From contig NZ_JBBEXD010000010.1 of the NCBI RefSeq assembly GCF_037782385.1, forward strand, positions 62,001 to 126,000: DNA of 64,000 nt, read 5' to 3'. The notes beneath the pieces are model-generated. The model was not told the origin of the DNA and searched no databases. It saw only the letters and a program-made list of their open reading frames with translations. Origin of the DNA: Ascidiimonas meishanensis. Lineage in GTDB: Bacteria > Bacteroidota > Bacteroidia > Flavobacteriales > Flavobacteriaceae. Every line of letters starts with the position of its first letter. Position 1 is the first letter of the stretch. The translations under genes and the position numbers were made by a program. Shown here in pieces: positions 34,412-43,221 of this stretch.

Positions 34412-35236
34412 CTATATTTCTTTTTTGATAATACCATAAGGCGTCCAAGGTGATTTACTGCTGCGGGTATGTTTACGAATCGCCTGATTTTTGGCAATAG
34501 ACTCCGGAGTTTTATAGCCTCTTTTATGATCTAAATGAATACAAACTGCACTATACCTAAGTTGTTTTGATTTAATCCCAAAATTAAAAAGACGTTCCCC
34601 CAGTTCACGATCTTGCCCTCCGTATTGCATCCGTTCATCAAAACCATTCACGGTTTCTATATCCTCTTTCCAACCAGAAGAATTATGTCCATTCCAACTT
34701 GCGTTGGTAGGTGTAATCGCATTTAAAAATCTCGCTTTCCATCCGGTGGCCGTTAACTTATTGTTTTTAAACGACGGTTTCAATCCATTTGCTAACAACC
34801 AATTTATATCAAAACAGCGGCCAGCTTCTATATCTTCTTTTGATATCAACTTAGAAATATGCATAGGCAGCATAAAATATCCGCCAGAGATAAAATAGCC
34901 TTTTTGTCGCTCATTATAGTGTACTTCAAGAAAATCTGCACGGGGTATGCAATCTCCATCACTCATTACCACATAAGGAGCAGAACATGCCGTAATGGCT
35001 TTGTTTAGAATACGTGACTTTTGAAAACCATCATCTTCTTGCCAAACATGAACCAATTCATAAAACACCTCTTTCTTCATTCGGTCTAAAAGTGCTTTTG
35101 TAGCCGGTCCAGAACCATCATCTGCTATCACTACCTCAAAGTCCTTAAAAGTTTGTTGGTTATAACCCCACAATACTTTTTCCAGCCAGGCTTCTGCATT
35201 ATAGGTGCTAATGATAACCGATATTTGATGTGCCAT
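34412..35236 (-). CDS. Family 2 glycosyltransferase with C-terminal galactosyltransferase-like domain
   Basis: A 274-aa GT2 enzyme; I start it at the ATG at 35236 (MAHQISVIISTYN). The longer frame from 35482 runs into the divergent gene and does not look coding. ISTYNAEAWLEKVLWGYNQQ, VVIADDGSGPATK and VVMSDGDCIPRADF hold the donor and metal sites. WNGHNSSGWKEDIETVNGFD and YGGQDRELGERLFNFG are the C-terminal acceptor motifs. It probably builds a surface polysaccharide; the sugar is unknown. The divergent TupA-like gene starts 85 bp away. Confidence 0.87.
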   Translation of the reverse strand: MAHQISVIISTYNAEAWLEKVLWGYNQQTFKDFEVVIADDGSGPATKALLDRMKKEVFYELVHVWQEDDGFQKSRILNKAITACSAPYVVMSDGDCIPRADFLEVHYNERQKGYFISGGYFMLPMHISKLISKEDIEAGRCFDINWLLANGLKPSFKNNKLTATGWKARFLNAITPTNASWNGHNSSGWKEDIETVNGFDERMQYGGQDRELGERLFNFGIKSKQLRYSAVCIHLDHKRGYKTPESIAKNQAIRKHTRSSKSPWTPYGIIKKEI

Positions 35237-35320
35237 TATATAATAGAATTTAGGACAAAAATATGAATGCCAATTTACATATCTTTGCTTTTTACGTTTT
35301 TTCATTAACCACCTGCCAAA

Positions 35321-36247
35321 ATGTTTGCTGCCATCACAAGTAACTTTAAAAAAATTGCTTACGGATTGATAAAAAAAATGAAATTCCTTCCACCGGAGTT
35401 TTATGTTAAGATTTACTACGAATATTATACAGGTAAAAAGCTCAATCTTAAAGAGCCCCAAGAATTTAATGAAAAAATACAATGGCTCAAGGTGTATTAC
35501 AAACCAAAAATACTCAATACGCTAGTAGACAAATATGCAGTAAAAGCCTATGTAGAAGAAAAAATAGGCGCACAGTATCTCAATGAAACCATTGCGGTGT
35601 ATGACAAAGCGGGAGATGTTAATTTTGATGAACTCCCAGACCAATTTGTGATTAAAGGGGTACACGGTTGCCATTTTAACCTTATTGTAAATGATAAATC
35701 TAAAATGAATGCGCTTAAATCTCGCTTTAAACTACTAAAGTGGATGAACAAAAATCAATATTACAGAGGCGGATTGGAATGGGCATATAAAGATGTAAAA
35801 CCTCGCTTGCTGGCAGAAAAGTATTTGTCTGAAATGGGTAAGGAAGCCATTAGCGATTACAAATTTTACTGCTTTAACGGAGAACCCACTTTTCTTCAAA
35901 TTGATCTGGAAAGAGGCAATGAAGCCAATCAGCGTTGTTATTACGATATGAATTGGAAAAAAACCAATTTCAACAAAGGGAAGGTGAAGCTTTACGAAGG
36001 AGAATTAGAGCGGCCTGAGAATTTTGATGAAATGGTTAGCATCACTAAAAAACTAGCCGGGAAATTTCCTTTTGTGAGAGTAGATCTATACAATATAAAC
36101 GGAAAAGTACTTTTTGGAGAAATGACGTTTTATCCGGGAGATGGTAGAATTGATTTTACACCAGATCAGTATAACAAGATCATAGGAGATATGATTACCT
36201 TACCGAAAATTGAAAAAGGAAAAAAGATAATTACCAAAGCATTTTAA
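35321..36247 (+). CDS. ATP-grasp fold protein (TupA-like)
   Basis: A 308-aa TupA-like ATP-grasp protein. LKEPQEFNEKIQWLKVYYK and TLVDKYAVKAYVEEKIGAQY are the N-terminal signature. DQFVIKGVHGCHFNLIVNDK forms the ATP-binding core, RLLAEKYLSEMGKEAISDYK follows, and FPFVRVDLYNINGKVLFGEM ends in metal-binding residues with TFYPGDGRIDF. TupA makes teichuronopeptide amide bonds in Bacillus; in Bacteroidota these proteins occur in polysaccharide loci and probably ligate amino acids to sugars (inference). It starts 85 bp from the divergent glycosyltransferase. Confidence 0.88.
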   Translation: MFAAITSNFKKIAYGLIKKMKFLPPEFYVKIYYEYYTGKKLNLKEPQEFNEKIQWLKVYYKPKILNTLVDKYAVKAYVEEKIGAQYLNETIAVYDKAGDVNFDELPDQFVIKGVHGCHFNLIVNDKSKMNALKSRFKLLKWMNKNQYYRGGLEWAYKDVKPRLLAEKYLSEMGKEAISDYKFYCFNGEPTFLQIDLERGNEANQRCYYDMNWKKTNFNKGKVKLYEGELERPENFDEMVSITKKLAGKFPFVRVDLYNINGKVLFGEMTFYPGDGRIDFTPDQYNKIIGDMITLPKIEKGKKIITKAF

Positions 36248-36271
36248 TCTACATTTATCCGGCGCTGCTTT

Positions 36272-36302
36272 TTGTGCAAACTGAACTTATATCGTACCTT
36301 TG
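36272..36302 (+). promoter_or_regulatory. Full Bacteroidota promoter for the CCA-adding enzyme
   Basis: TTG (36272-36274), a 20-nt spacer and TACCTTTG (36295-36302) match the -33 TTG and -7 TAnnTTTG consensus with ideal spacing. The start codon follows 31 nt later. Confidence 0.8.
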
Positions 36303-36333
36303 CCATCTCTTAAAATGGTATTGAAAACAAAGT

Positions 36334-37767
36334 ATGGGCGAAGGATATTACACAGCAGCACTAGATCACGAAATTTTCAATATAATTACTCAGGTTTCCT
36401 CTCAATTAAACCTTGAAACCTACGTAATAGGCGGGTATGTTCGCGATTATCTGCTCAAAAGACCTCAACCTAAAGATATTGATATTGTTGCCGTAGGCAG
36501 CGGAATTGAACTCGCCATTGCGGTTGCAAAAAAACTACCCAACCAGCCCAAAGTACAGATCTTTAAAAATTATGGCACCGCCATGATTAAAATGGCAGAT
36601 ATTGAGGTAGAGTTTGTGGGTGCCCGCAGAGAAAGTTACGACGAAAACAGCAGAAAACCTGCCGTTGAAAATGGAAGCCTTCAAGACGATCAAAACCGAA
36701 GAGATTTTACCATTAATGCCTTGGCACTCTCTTTGAACAAAGCTAATTTTGGAAAATTACTAGACCCTTTTCAAGGCTGTGAAGACCTGGAAAAGAAAAT
36801 TATTCGCACCCCTTTAGACGCAGATATTACGTATTCCGATGATCCCTTGCGAATGATGAGAGGCATTCGTTTTGCTACCCAACTAGACTTTCAAATTGAG
36901 AAAGCTTCCTTTAGTGCTATCCGCAGAAATAAAGAACGTATAAAAATTATTTCTAATGAACGGATTGTAGATGAGTTGCATAAAATAATGCTCAGTAAAA
37001 AACCTTCCGTAGGCTTTCAACTGTTGTTTGAATCTGGCTTACTCCAGATTATTTTACCAGAGCTTACTGCCTTGCAAGGGATTGAAGAAGTAGAAGGGCA
37101 AAAACACAAAGATAATTTCTGGCATACCCTGGAAGTAGTAGATAATATCTCGGTACATACAGATGATTTATGGCTTAGATGGGCTGCCTTATTGCACGAT
37201 ATAGGTAAAGCACCCACCAAAAGATTTAATAAAAAAGTGGGGTGGACTTTTCACGGGCATGAGTTTGTAGGCGCTAAAATGGTCTATAAACTCTTCAAAA
37301 GATTGCGCATGCCTCTCAACGAGAAAATGAAATTCGTTCAAAAAATGGTGCTGATGAGTTCAAGACCCATTGCACTTTCTAACGATGCGGTAACGGACTC
37401 TGCCGTGCGCCGCCTTATTTTTGATGCAGGGAATGATGTAGAGTCTTTAATGACACTTTGCGAAGCAGATATTACCACCAAAAACCCCAAACGCTTTCGG
37501 AGATACCACCATAATTTTAAGCTCGTAAGGCAAAAAATGACCGAGGTAGAAGAGCGAGATCACATCAGAAATTTTCAACCTCCCGTTAGCGGAGAAGAAA
37601 TTATGAGCACCTTTGGTATTGCCCCCTCAAGAGAAGTAGGCATTATTAAAGAAGCCATTAAAGAAGCTATTTTAGAAGGTGAGATTCCCAATGAATATGA
37701 AGACGCCCGACAATTTATGCTAAATAAAGGAAAAGAATTAGGACTTAAAACCCCTGCAAAATCGTAA
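36334..37767 (+). CDS. CCA tRNA nucleotidyltransferase (poly(A) polymerase family)
   Basis: A 477-aa protein. The nucleotidyltransferase head has VIGGYVRDYLLKR and PKDIDIVAVGSG with the two metal-binding Asp residues. RRESYDENSRKP, RRDFTINALAL and DPFQGCEDLEKKIIRTP are further family motifs, and ERIVDELHKIM closes the core. An HD domain follows (LLHDIGKAPTKRF about residue 290, FHGHEFVGAKM). This fusion is typical of bacterial class II CCA-adding enzymes, which repair or finish tRNA 3' ends. Its stop lies 3 bp from the heme A synthase gene. Poly(A) polymerase activity cannot be excluded. Confidence 0.93.
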   Translation: MGEGYYTAALDHEIFNIITQVSSQLNLETYVIGGYVRDYLLKRPQPKDIDIVAVGSGIELAIAVAKKLPNQPKVQIFKNYGTAMIKMADIEVEFVGARRESYDENSRKPAVENGSLQDDQNRRDFTINALALSLNKANFGKLLDPFQGCEDLEKKIIRTPLDADITYSDDPLRMMRGIRFATQLDFQIEKASFSAIRRNKERIKIISNERIVDELHKIMLSKKPSVGFQLLFESGLLQIILPELTALQGIEEVEGQKHKDNFWHTLEVVDNISVHTDDLWLRWAALLHDIGKAPTKRFNKKVGWTFHGHEFVGAKMVYKLFKRLRMPLNEKMKFVQKMVLMSSRPIALSNDAVTDSAVRRLIFDAGNDVESLMTLCEADITTKNPKRFRRYHHNFKLVRQKMTEVEERDHIRNFQPPVSGEEIMSTFGIAPSREVGIIKEAIKEAILEGEIPNEYEDARQFMLNKGKELGLKTPAKS

Positions 37768-37770
37768 GCC

Positions 37771-38814
37771 ATGCAGCTACTGAAAAATAACTTTCAAAAC
37801 ATTGCAAAAACGGCATTAATCCTTATTTACCTCGTTATTGTTGCGGGAGCTGTGGTGCGAATGACGGGAAGCGGCATGGGCTGCCCAGATTGGCCAAAAT
37901 GCTTCGGATACCTTATTCCACCTACAGAAAGAGCCCAACTAGAATGGCAAGAAGGTAGAGCGTATGAAGAAGGACAAGTAATTATTTATAACGAAAATCT
38001 CAAAGTTGCTTCTAAGGACTTCACTACAGGCAGTACTTATGAGGAAAGCAACTGGAAACCCTATATAAAACATGATTATGCTGTTTTTAATGCGTTCCAT
38101 ACCTGGACAGAGTTTATAAACCGTCTTATCGGGGCACTCGCAGGGCTCGCTACCCTGTTAATGGCCATTGCTTCTTTTGGCTACTGGCGAAAAAATAAAA
38201 AAATCACACTGCTGTCTTGGACGGTGGTATTTGGAATGGTTTTTCAGGCGTGGTTAGGTGCCAAAGTGGTATACTCCGTTTTACAACCCGTTAAGATTAC
38301 CATACACATGGTAGCCGCCTTAGTACTGGTGGCACTGGTACTCTATATTATAAGTAGTAGCCGCGAACTCAAAAAGGGTTTTGTGTACAACTCAAAATTT
38401 TATGCAGGCTTATGGCTGGCTTTGCTACTAACGATGCTTCAGGTTATACTAGGCACACAAGTAAGGCAATTTGTAGACGATCAAATAGACCAAGTGGGAG
38501 AACTCGCAAAAAATCTGTGGTTGCAAGATCCTAATGTACAATTTTATATCCATCGCTCTTTTTCCATAGTGGTGCTAGCCCTTAATGTACTCTTGTTTTT
38601 TCAGTACAAAAAACTCAAGTTAGGCTATCATAAAATGAATTGGGTATTGCTATTACTCCTTAGTGAAATTCTTACGGGAATTCTCATGTATTATGTAGAT
38701 TTTCCATTCTTATCGCAACCGCTACACCTTGTAATTGCCTCACTATTGTTTGGCGTACAATTTTATTTGGTTCTAGAAGCCCTAGAAGCTAAAAAACAGC
38801 GGGAAACTTTGTAA
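37771..38814 (+). CDS. COX15/CtaA family heme A synthase
   Basis: A 347-aa membrane protein with eight hydrophobic helices in two similar halves. LVIVAGAVVRMTGSGMGCPD and the following WPKCFGYLIPP are the helix-1/loop hallmark, with the Cys pair Cys38 and Cys43. Heme-ligand His residues lie in NAFHTWTEFINRLIGALAG, VKITIHMVAALVLVA, FYIHRSFSIVVL and SQPLHLVIASLL. CtaA oxidises heme O to heme A for cytochrome oxidase. It follows the CCA-adding enzyme by 3 bp, so the two share a transcript. Confidence 0.92.
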   Translation: MQLLKNNFQNIAKTALILIYLVIVAGAVVRMTGSGMGCPDWPKCFGYLIPPTERAQLEWQEGRAYEEGQVIIYNENLKVASKDFTTGSTYEESNWKPYIKHDYAVFNAFHTWTEFINRLIGALAGLATLLMAIASFGYWRKNKKITLLSWTVVFGMVFQAWLGAKVVYSVLQPVKITIHMVAALVLVALVLYIISSSRELKKGFVYNSKFYAGLWLALLLTMLQVILGTQVRQFVDDQIDQVGELAKNLWLQDPNVQFYIHRSFSIVVLALNVLLFFQYKKLKLGYHKMNWVLLLLLSEILTGILMYYVDFPFLSQPLHLVIASLLFGVQFYLVLEALEAKKQRETL

Positions 38815-38819
38815 CTTTG
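38812..38819 (+). promoter_or_regulatory. -7 promoter box overlapping the heme A synthase stop
   Basis: TAACTTTG matches TAnnTTTG and includes the TAA stop of the gene before it. It ends 18 nt before the next ATG at 38838. It argues that 38838, not an upstream TTG at 38817, is the true start. Confidence 0.5.
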
Positions 38820-38837
38820 CAGTCCAAAATTACTAAG

Positions 38838-39350
38838 ATGATTTTTAAACTTAGAGTGATTCTTGATGCAAGTGAAGATATCTTTAGAGATATAGAAATT
38901 GAAGAAGAGCACCATTTAGAAGAGCTTCACAATGCCATCACTCAGGCATTTGGCTTTGATGGAGGCGAAATGGCTTCCTTCTATGTGGCAGACGAAGAAT
39001 GGGAACAAGGAGAAGAGATTTCCTTATTTGACATGAGTGAATCGGGTACGGATATTCGGTTGATGAACGAAACTCCCATAGATGATGTCTTAAATGAAGA
39101 AAATCCGCATCTTATTTATGTGTACGATTTTTTGAATATGTGGACCTTCTTTGTAGAACTTAGAGAAATAGACGAAAAGGAAAATGGCAAGTTATACCCT
39201 AACCTTCTTTTTGCGCATGGCATACTGCCAGATTCGCCTCCAGAGAAAAAGTTTGAAGCAGTTCCGGGAGACAGTCCGCAGCCTATGGACCCAGATGATA
39301 TGGACATTGAAGATTACGACAATCTTGATTTTGACGAAAACTGGAACTAA
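38838..39350 (+). CDS. pRiA4b ORF-3-like (TnpR-family fold) acidic protein
   Basis: A 170-aa protein (from ATG 38838). MIFKLRVILDASEDIFRDIE and HHLEELHNAITQAFGF match the opening of plasmid pRiA4b ORF-3-like proteins, followed by MASFYVADEEWEQGEEI and IYVYDFLNMWTFFVEL. The C-terminal 30 residues are extremely acidic (PDDMDIEDYDNLDFDENWN). The family name comes from IS1096 passengers, but here it is a fixed chromosomal gene with no transposon ends. Function unknown. The ORF to 38817 begins at TTG and is unneeded. Confidence 0.78.
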   Translation: MIFKLRVILDASEDIFRDIEIEEEHHLEELHNAITQAFGFDGGEMASFYVADEEWEQGEEISLFDMSESGTDIRLMNETPIDDVLNEENPHLIYVYDFLNMWTFFVELREIDEKENGKLYPNLLFAHGILPDSPPEKKFEAVPGDSPQPMDPDDMDIEDYDNLDFDENWN

Positions 39351-39418
39351 TCCTTTATTGCATCCATTTACCATACCTAATAAATTTAAGAACCCATAAC
39401 AAACAACATACCCTGTAG

Positions 39419-40477
39419 ATGATCAATTTATACCCCGCTCAAATAGAAAGCCTTTCTGTGCATAGAATAGGAAATAAGAGTAGAAACGAAGCTGTTTTCC
39501 TGTCCGCAGAGCCCTATCGGTTAAATGATGAAATCTCAGCGATTCTCAAAGAATACTTCTTTAAACCCTTTCGTGAGAAAGAAGAAAACTATTTTAGATT
39601 TACCAATGAAGTAGATGTAGATTTTAATACCCTCTACCCTATTATAGCGGCTACTTTTGCAGACCCGTCTACCATCCATGCCAATTCTAAGAAAATTGCT
39701 ACCCATCTTTTTGAGCAATCCAACCACCCGCATATTAAAAACGGAGAAGTATACGTAGCCCATTTTACAGATGTAGTGATAGACAATCAAAAAACAGAGG
39801 CTATTGGTATCTTTAAAAGCGAATTAAAACACGACTTCCTTCAGTTTGAAGAAAGCACCAACAATCTGGATATTGTGATTCAGCAAGGGGTAAACATCAA
39901 TAAACTAGACAAAGGCTGCCTTATTTTTAATGTAGCCCAAGAAGAAGGCTATAAAATTCTATCTGTAGACAGTAATAGATATGATGCCAAATACTGGATA
40001 GAAAACTTTTTAGAGGTAGATGTCTTAGCCGATGAAAACTTTATTACCAAAAAATACCTCAAGTTCTGCCAGAACTTTGCCAAAGATGTGGTGCTGCCCG
40101 CAGAAGATAAAAAAGAACAAGTGATGTTTATGAACCGTGCGGTGAATCACTTTGCGAAGAATGATAATTTTGAAGAGACCAGTTTTATGAACGAGGTCAT
40201 AGAAAATCCGGAGTTAATACCAGAATTCAAGCACTACAAAGTAGAAAAAGGGCCAAAATACAGCATAGAAGACGTGTCTACCTTCCCTATTGCCAACAAA
40301 GCCGTTTCAGAAGCCCGGAAGAAAATTAAAAACGTTATCAATCTAGATACCAATATTCAGATTAAAATGGATTTTATCAATCCGGAATCTGCAGATAAGT
40401 TTGTAGAAAAAGGCTGGGATGAAGAAAAACAGATGTACTACTATTTAGTGTATTTTAACAAAGAAGAGAAGTCTTAA
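39419..40477 (+). CDS. Nucleoid-associated protein (NdpA/YejK family)
   Basis: A 352-aa protein that matches the NA37/YejK nucleoid-associated family: IESLSVHRIGNKSRNEAVFL at the N-terminus, then GEVYVAHFTDVVIDNQKTEA and IGIFKSELKHDFL, and GCLIFNVAQEEGYKILSVDS in the middle. YejK was found in E. coli nucleoids; the biochemical role is unclear. The C-terminal 60 residues are basic and hydrophilic. The gene is the last core gene before the repeat array, 68 bp downstream of the acidic protein gene. Length agrees with Bacteroidota members. Confidence 0.85.
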   Translation: MINLYPAQIESLSVHRIGNKSRNEAVFLSAEPYRLNDEISAILKEYFFKPFREKEENYFRFTNEVDVDFNTLYPIIAATFADPSTIHANSKKIATHLFEQSNHPHIKNGEVYVAHFTDVVIDNQKTEAIGIFKSELKHDFLQFEESTNNLDIVIQQGVNINKLDKGCLIFNVAQEEGYKILSVDSNRYDAKYWIENFLEVDVLADENFITKKYLKFCQNFAKDVVLPAEDKKEQVMFMNRAVNHFAKNDNFEETSFMNEVIENPELIPEFKHYKVEKGPKYSIEDVSTFPIANKAVSEARKKIKNVINLDTNIQIKMDFINPESADKFVEKGWDEEKQMYYYLVYFNKEEKS

Positions 40478-40489
40478 CGCCTCAACTAG

Positions 40490-40538
40490 TTGGGTAGCCT
40501 TAGCACCCATGTAGCCATGCTAAGACCCTTCATTTTTT
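40490..40538 (+). terminator. Possible terminator after the nucleoid-associated protein gene
   Basis: CTTAGCA (40498-40504) pairs with TGCTAAG (40518-40524) over a 12-nt loop, extended by GGGT/ACCC. A T-tract follows 7 nt later. Plausible but not a textbook stem. Confidence 0.4.
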
Positions 40539-40840
40539 GCGGCAAAGGTCATGTCGAATCCCTTTAGGGTGAGACATCTGCCAGCGGTTGGCACGTTTAC
40601 TAAAGACATTTCGAGTACTCTGGCTTCGGGTATGAAACAAAGAATCTCAGTAGGTTTTCACTGCGTGGCTTTTAAAGTGTAGTCATTTCGAAGAAGCATA
40701 GCGACTGAGAAATCTGCCAGCGGTTTACAATCTTCTTGCTTTTTGTAAGAACTATAAATGATAAGGGTTTTACTAGGAAGTAAAGTGCCCTATTTTTGTT
40801 CCGTTTGCTTTTACCTTTCATTTCTTTTGCTTGTCCAAAA

Positions 40841-41051
40841 GAAACGAAACAAAGAAAAAGACCCTTTCCCGATAGGTGTTTTTAAAAGTTTTACCAACTT
40901 TTAAAACCGCAATCATCATCCTAAAAAGTCTCCAAGGCTTCGACTTTTTTTAACGGATACTGATTGCTACACTTACGTGAAAGAAATAGTTTTTAATTGA
41001 CTTCTTAACATATATAGAGAACCTTCATTTCTAACACTGTTCTCAAATAAT
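40841..41051 (+). repeat. Long module, copy 1 (211 bp)
   Basis: Repeated at 41739-41949 with a single visible mismatch (GAGAACC versus GAAAACC). Near-identity over 211 bp against the more diverged unit heads points to a recent duplication or gene conversion. Confidence 0.9.
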
Positions 41052-41738
41052 GTCATCTCTAAGAAGCATAGCGACTGAGAAATCTGCCAGCGGTTTACAA
41101 TCTTCTTGGTTTTAGTAAGAACTATGGATGATAAGAGTTTTACCAGGAAGTAAAGTGCCCTATTTTTGTTCCGTTTACTTTTGCCTCTCATTTCTTTTGC
41201 TCCTACACCCTTGGCACTTCGAGTGCCTCAGTGCCCGGCACAGGCTTCGGGTATGAAACAAAGAATCTCAGTAGGTTTTCACTGCGTGGCTTTTAAAGTG
41301 TAGTCATCTCAAAGAAGCATAGCGACTGAGAAATCTGCCAGCGGTTTACAATCTTCTTGGTTTTAGTAAGAACTATGGATGATAAGAGTTTTACTAGGAA
41401 GTAAAGTGCCCTATTTTTGTTCCGTTTGCTTTTGCCTCTCATTTCTTTTGCTCCTACACCCTTGGCACTTCGAGTGCCTCAGTACCAGGCTCAGGCTTCG
41501 GGTACGAAACAAAGAATCTCAGTGGGTTTTCACTACATGGCGCTTTTAAAGTGTAGTCATTTCGAAGAAGCGTAGCGACTGAGAAATCTGCCAGCGGTTT
41601 ACAATCTTCTTGCTTTTTGTAAGAACTATGAATGATAAGGATTTTACTAGGTAGTAAAGTGCCCTATTTTAATTTCGTTTGCTTTTGCCTTTCATTTCTT
41701 TTGCTTGTCCACCCTTCGATAGAACTCAGGGCAAGCTA

Positions 41739-41949
41739 GAAACGAAACAAAGAAAAAGACCCTTTCCCGATAGGTGTTTTTAAAAGTTTTACCAACTTTT
41801 AAAACCGCAATCATCATCCTAAAAAGTCTCCAAGGCTTCGACTTTTTTTAACGGATACTGATTGCTACACTTACGTGAAAGAAATAGTTTTTAATTGACT
41901 TCTTAACATATATAGAAAACCTTCATTTCTAACACTGTTCTCAAATAAT
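41739..41949 (+). repeat. Long module, copy 2 (211 bp)
   Basis: Second copy of the module at 40841-41051, ending CTCAAATAAT directly before the last unit head at 41950. Confidence 0.9.
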
Positions 41950-42013
41950 GTCATTTCGAAGAAGCGTAGCGACTGAGAAATCTGCCAGCGGTTTACTACC
42001 ATGCCAATTGATC
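41950..42013 (+). repeat. Left arm of a 64-bp inverted repeat pair
   Basis: From GTCATTTCGA to CCAATTGATC. The reverse complement occurs at 45650-45713 with about six mismatches. The arms bracket about 3.6 kb that holds three ORFs, two leaders and several smaller repeats. Confidence 0.85.
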
Positions 42014-42039
42014 TCTGCGCCGAGCAATGAAGCCCACAA

Positions 42040-42400
42040 AATGCCGTCTTATAAGGAGAACTCTTTTATAATACGAGCATCATGAATAGCACTAAACCAT
42101 CAACTTTTATCCAATTACTAAAACTACCCCCCCCTTACGGATTCCCGTAACTATTTTAGCCTCCACTTTTTTATCTTGCCGCAAGAATAAGAACTATATA
42201 TGCTATTTTCTTACGAATAAATACGTTTTTACAACTGATTTATAAGAAAAACCATTGGTTTTTGGTATGTTTGAATAGGTAATCTGAGATAACCCTAGAC
42301 GTTTCTAAATGTTTACAAACGACTAAAAACGAATATGAAATTGATTTTCAGGATTTAACTTAAAATAAATATGAGAGAACTCAATTGCGTTGATTTACTA
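42040..42400 (+). promoter_or_regulatory. Cassette leader, copy 1
   Basis: This stretch of about 350 bp is repeated at about 43222-43590, with clear identity from ATGAATAGCACTAAACCATC to TATGTTTG and weaker similarity beyond. It includes the palindrome TTACGGATTCCCGTAA (42135-42150), TTATCTTG (42171-42178), AATAAATACG (42216-42225) and an exact -7 box TATGTTTG (42266-42273). Further on AACTCAATTGCGTT (42378-42391) is a decayed version of the palindrome in copy 2. The downstream ORF starts at 42426. Confidence 0.75.
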
Positions 42401-42410
42401 ATTATGCTCT
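42401..42410 (+). repeat. Left 10-bp arm flanking the ORF at 42426
   Basis: ATTATGCTCT is perfectly inverted as AGAGCATAAT at 43168-43177, the base after the ORF's stop region. The arms neatly enclose the ORF, 15 bp before its start and 1 bp after its stop. Confidence 0.7.
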
Positions 42411-42425
42411 ATTAAAAGAAGAATC

Positions 42426-43166
42426 ATGTCAAAAGAAAAAATATTAGAGTATTTATATATAGATGAGAGTAGGTTGGATAAATATTTTCAACAATTTTCT
42501 TCTCCCGAAAAAACGGAAAAATCAATTCTGAAAAAGTTTAAATTAGGAATAACTAATGCTGGATTTGAAATTAATCAATCCAAGAGAAAGAGAGAATACA
42601 CTCTTATTGAGAAAATAGAAATGTTTGAGAAACATATTACGAAACACAAACAGTTGAATCATGGTAGACCCAACGATAGGAAAAGGTGGAATAGTACTAA
42701 AGTGTTTGTAAAAGAAAATATAATCGCTCAAAAAGTTTATTTAGCACCAAGTGAAAATAAAGTAAACAATGGGTTAAATATTTGGATTGAAGAAAACAAG
42801 TTCAAGGAATATGGAGCTGACAAATTTCAGAATGGACATCTGTTTTTAATTGAGGATTTTAAGGGAGAAGATAAACAACCAAGAATTTTAAGTGGATATA
42901 CAATATTGAACTTGGTAATAGATGATTATTACGAGGAATTGAAAAAAACCATATTAGGAACTAAAAGAGATGATTTTTATTTTGCTGGTCAAAATGATAG
43001 TTTTTCAATTGCACCTTTAATTGAATTTAGACAAATTGGGGCAAAATTCCTTGATAAAAGAAATATTACTGTAGTCTATAGATTGAGAGCATCCTGTAAT
43101 GATTCACCAAATGGAGGACATGTATCGACATTTGGTTATCCTATTTATATAATTGAGAATCAATAA
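42426..43166 (+). CDS. Accessory protein of unknown function
   Basis: A 246-aa soluble protein with no signal peptide or membrane helix. It opens MSKEKILEYLYIDESRLDKY; the YLYID-E-x-R-L-x-x-Y pattern faintly resembles DUF6414-type proteins, but I cannot assign it. Residues 40-70 are very basic (SKRKREYTLIEKIEMFEKH). VDDYYEELKKTI and the C-terminal FGYPIYIIENQ show beta-rich ends. Base composition is lower in GC than the core genes. It is the first ORF of the 42-45.6 kb block, behind leader copy 1, and is enclosed by a 10-bp inverted repeat. Function cannot be inferred from the sequence. Confidence 0.7.
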   Translation: MSKEKILEYLYIDESRLDKYFQQFSSPEKTEKSILKKFKLGITNAGFEINQSKRKREYTLIEKIEMFEKHITKHKQLNHGRPNDRKRWNSTKVFVKENIIAQKVYLAPSENKVNNGLNIWIEENKFKEYGADKFQNGHLFLIEDFKGEDKQPRILSGYTILNLVIDDYYEELKKTILGTKRDDFYFAGQNDSFSIAPLIEFRQIGAKFLDKRNITVVYRLRASCNDSPNGGHVSTFGYPIYIIENQ

Positions 43167-43167
43167 A

Positions 43168-43177
43168 AGAGCATAAT
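43168..43177 (-). repeat. Right 10-bp arm flanking the ORF at 42426
   Basis: AGAGCATAAT, the inverted partner of 42401-42410. Confidence 0.7.
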
Positions 43178-43221
43178 CGAGCAGACGGGTGACGACTTAA
43201 TGGTCGCCACTCAGACCCTCG

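Larger units (their letters stand above)
40553..42013. repeat. Composite tandem repeat array (five unit starts)
   Basis: Units begin with GTCAT[TC]TC, carry AAGAAGC[AG]TAGCGACTGAG then AAATCTGCCAGCGGTTTAC, and start at 40682, 41052, 41303, 41556 and 41950 (spacings 370, 251, 253, 394). Each full unit continues with a body ending TAAAGTGCCCTATTTT and a CATTTCTTTTGC tail, and then takes one of two modules. A long module (211 bp) occupies 40841-41051 and 41739-41949, and a short module ending TTTTAAAGTGTA lies at about 40623-40681, 41202-41302 and 41454-41555. It encodes no credible protein. The unit head resembles intergenic REP-like sequences seen in Flavobacteriia. Confidence 0.85.

Noticed and set aside
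34412..35482. Longer glycosyltransferase frame from 35482
   Set aside because: The extra 82 codons overlap the divergent TupA-like gene and look non-coding; the GT2 domain starts at 35236.
38838..39350. Transposon passenger gene
   Set aside because: The pRiA4b ORF-3-like name suggests a mobile element, but no terminal repeats or transposase surround it and it sits among core genes.
40973..41191. Minus-strand ORF of 72 codons in the tandem array
   Set aside because: It crosses from the long module into a unit head and is not preserved in the other copies.
40553..42013. CRISPR array
   Set aside because: Repeats are long (250-390 bp), modular and without unique short spacers; no cas genes lie nearby.
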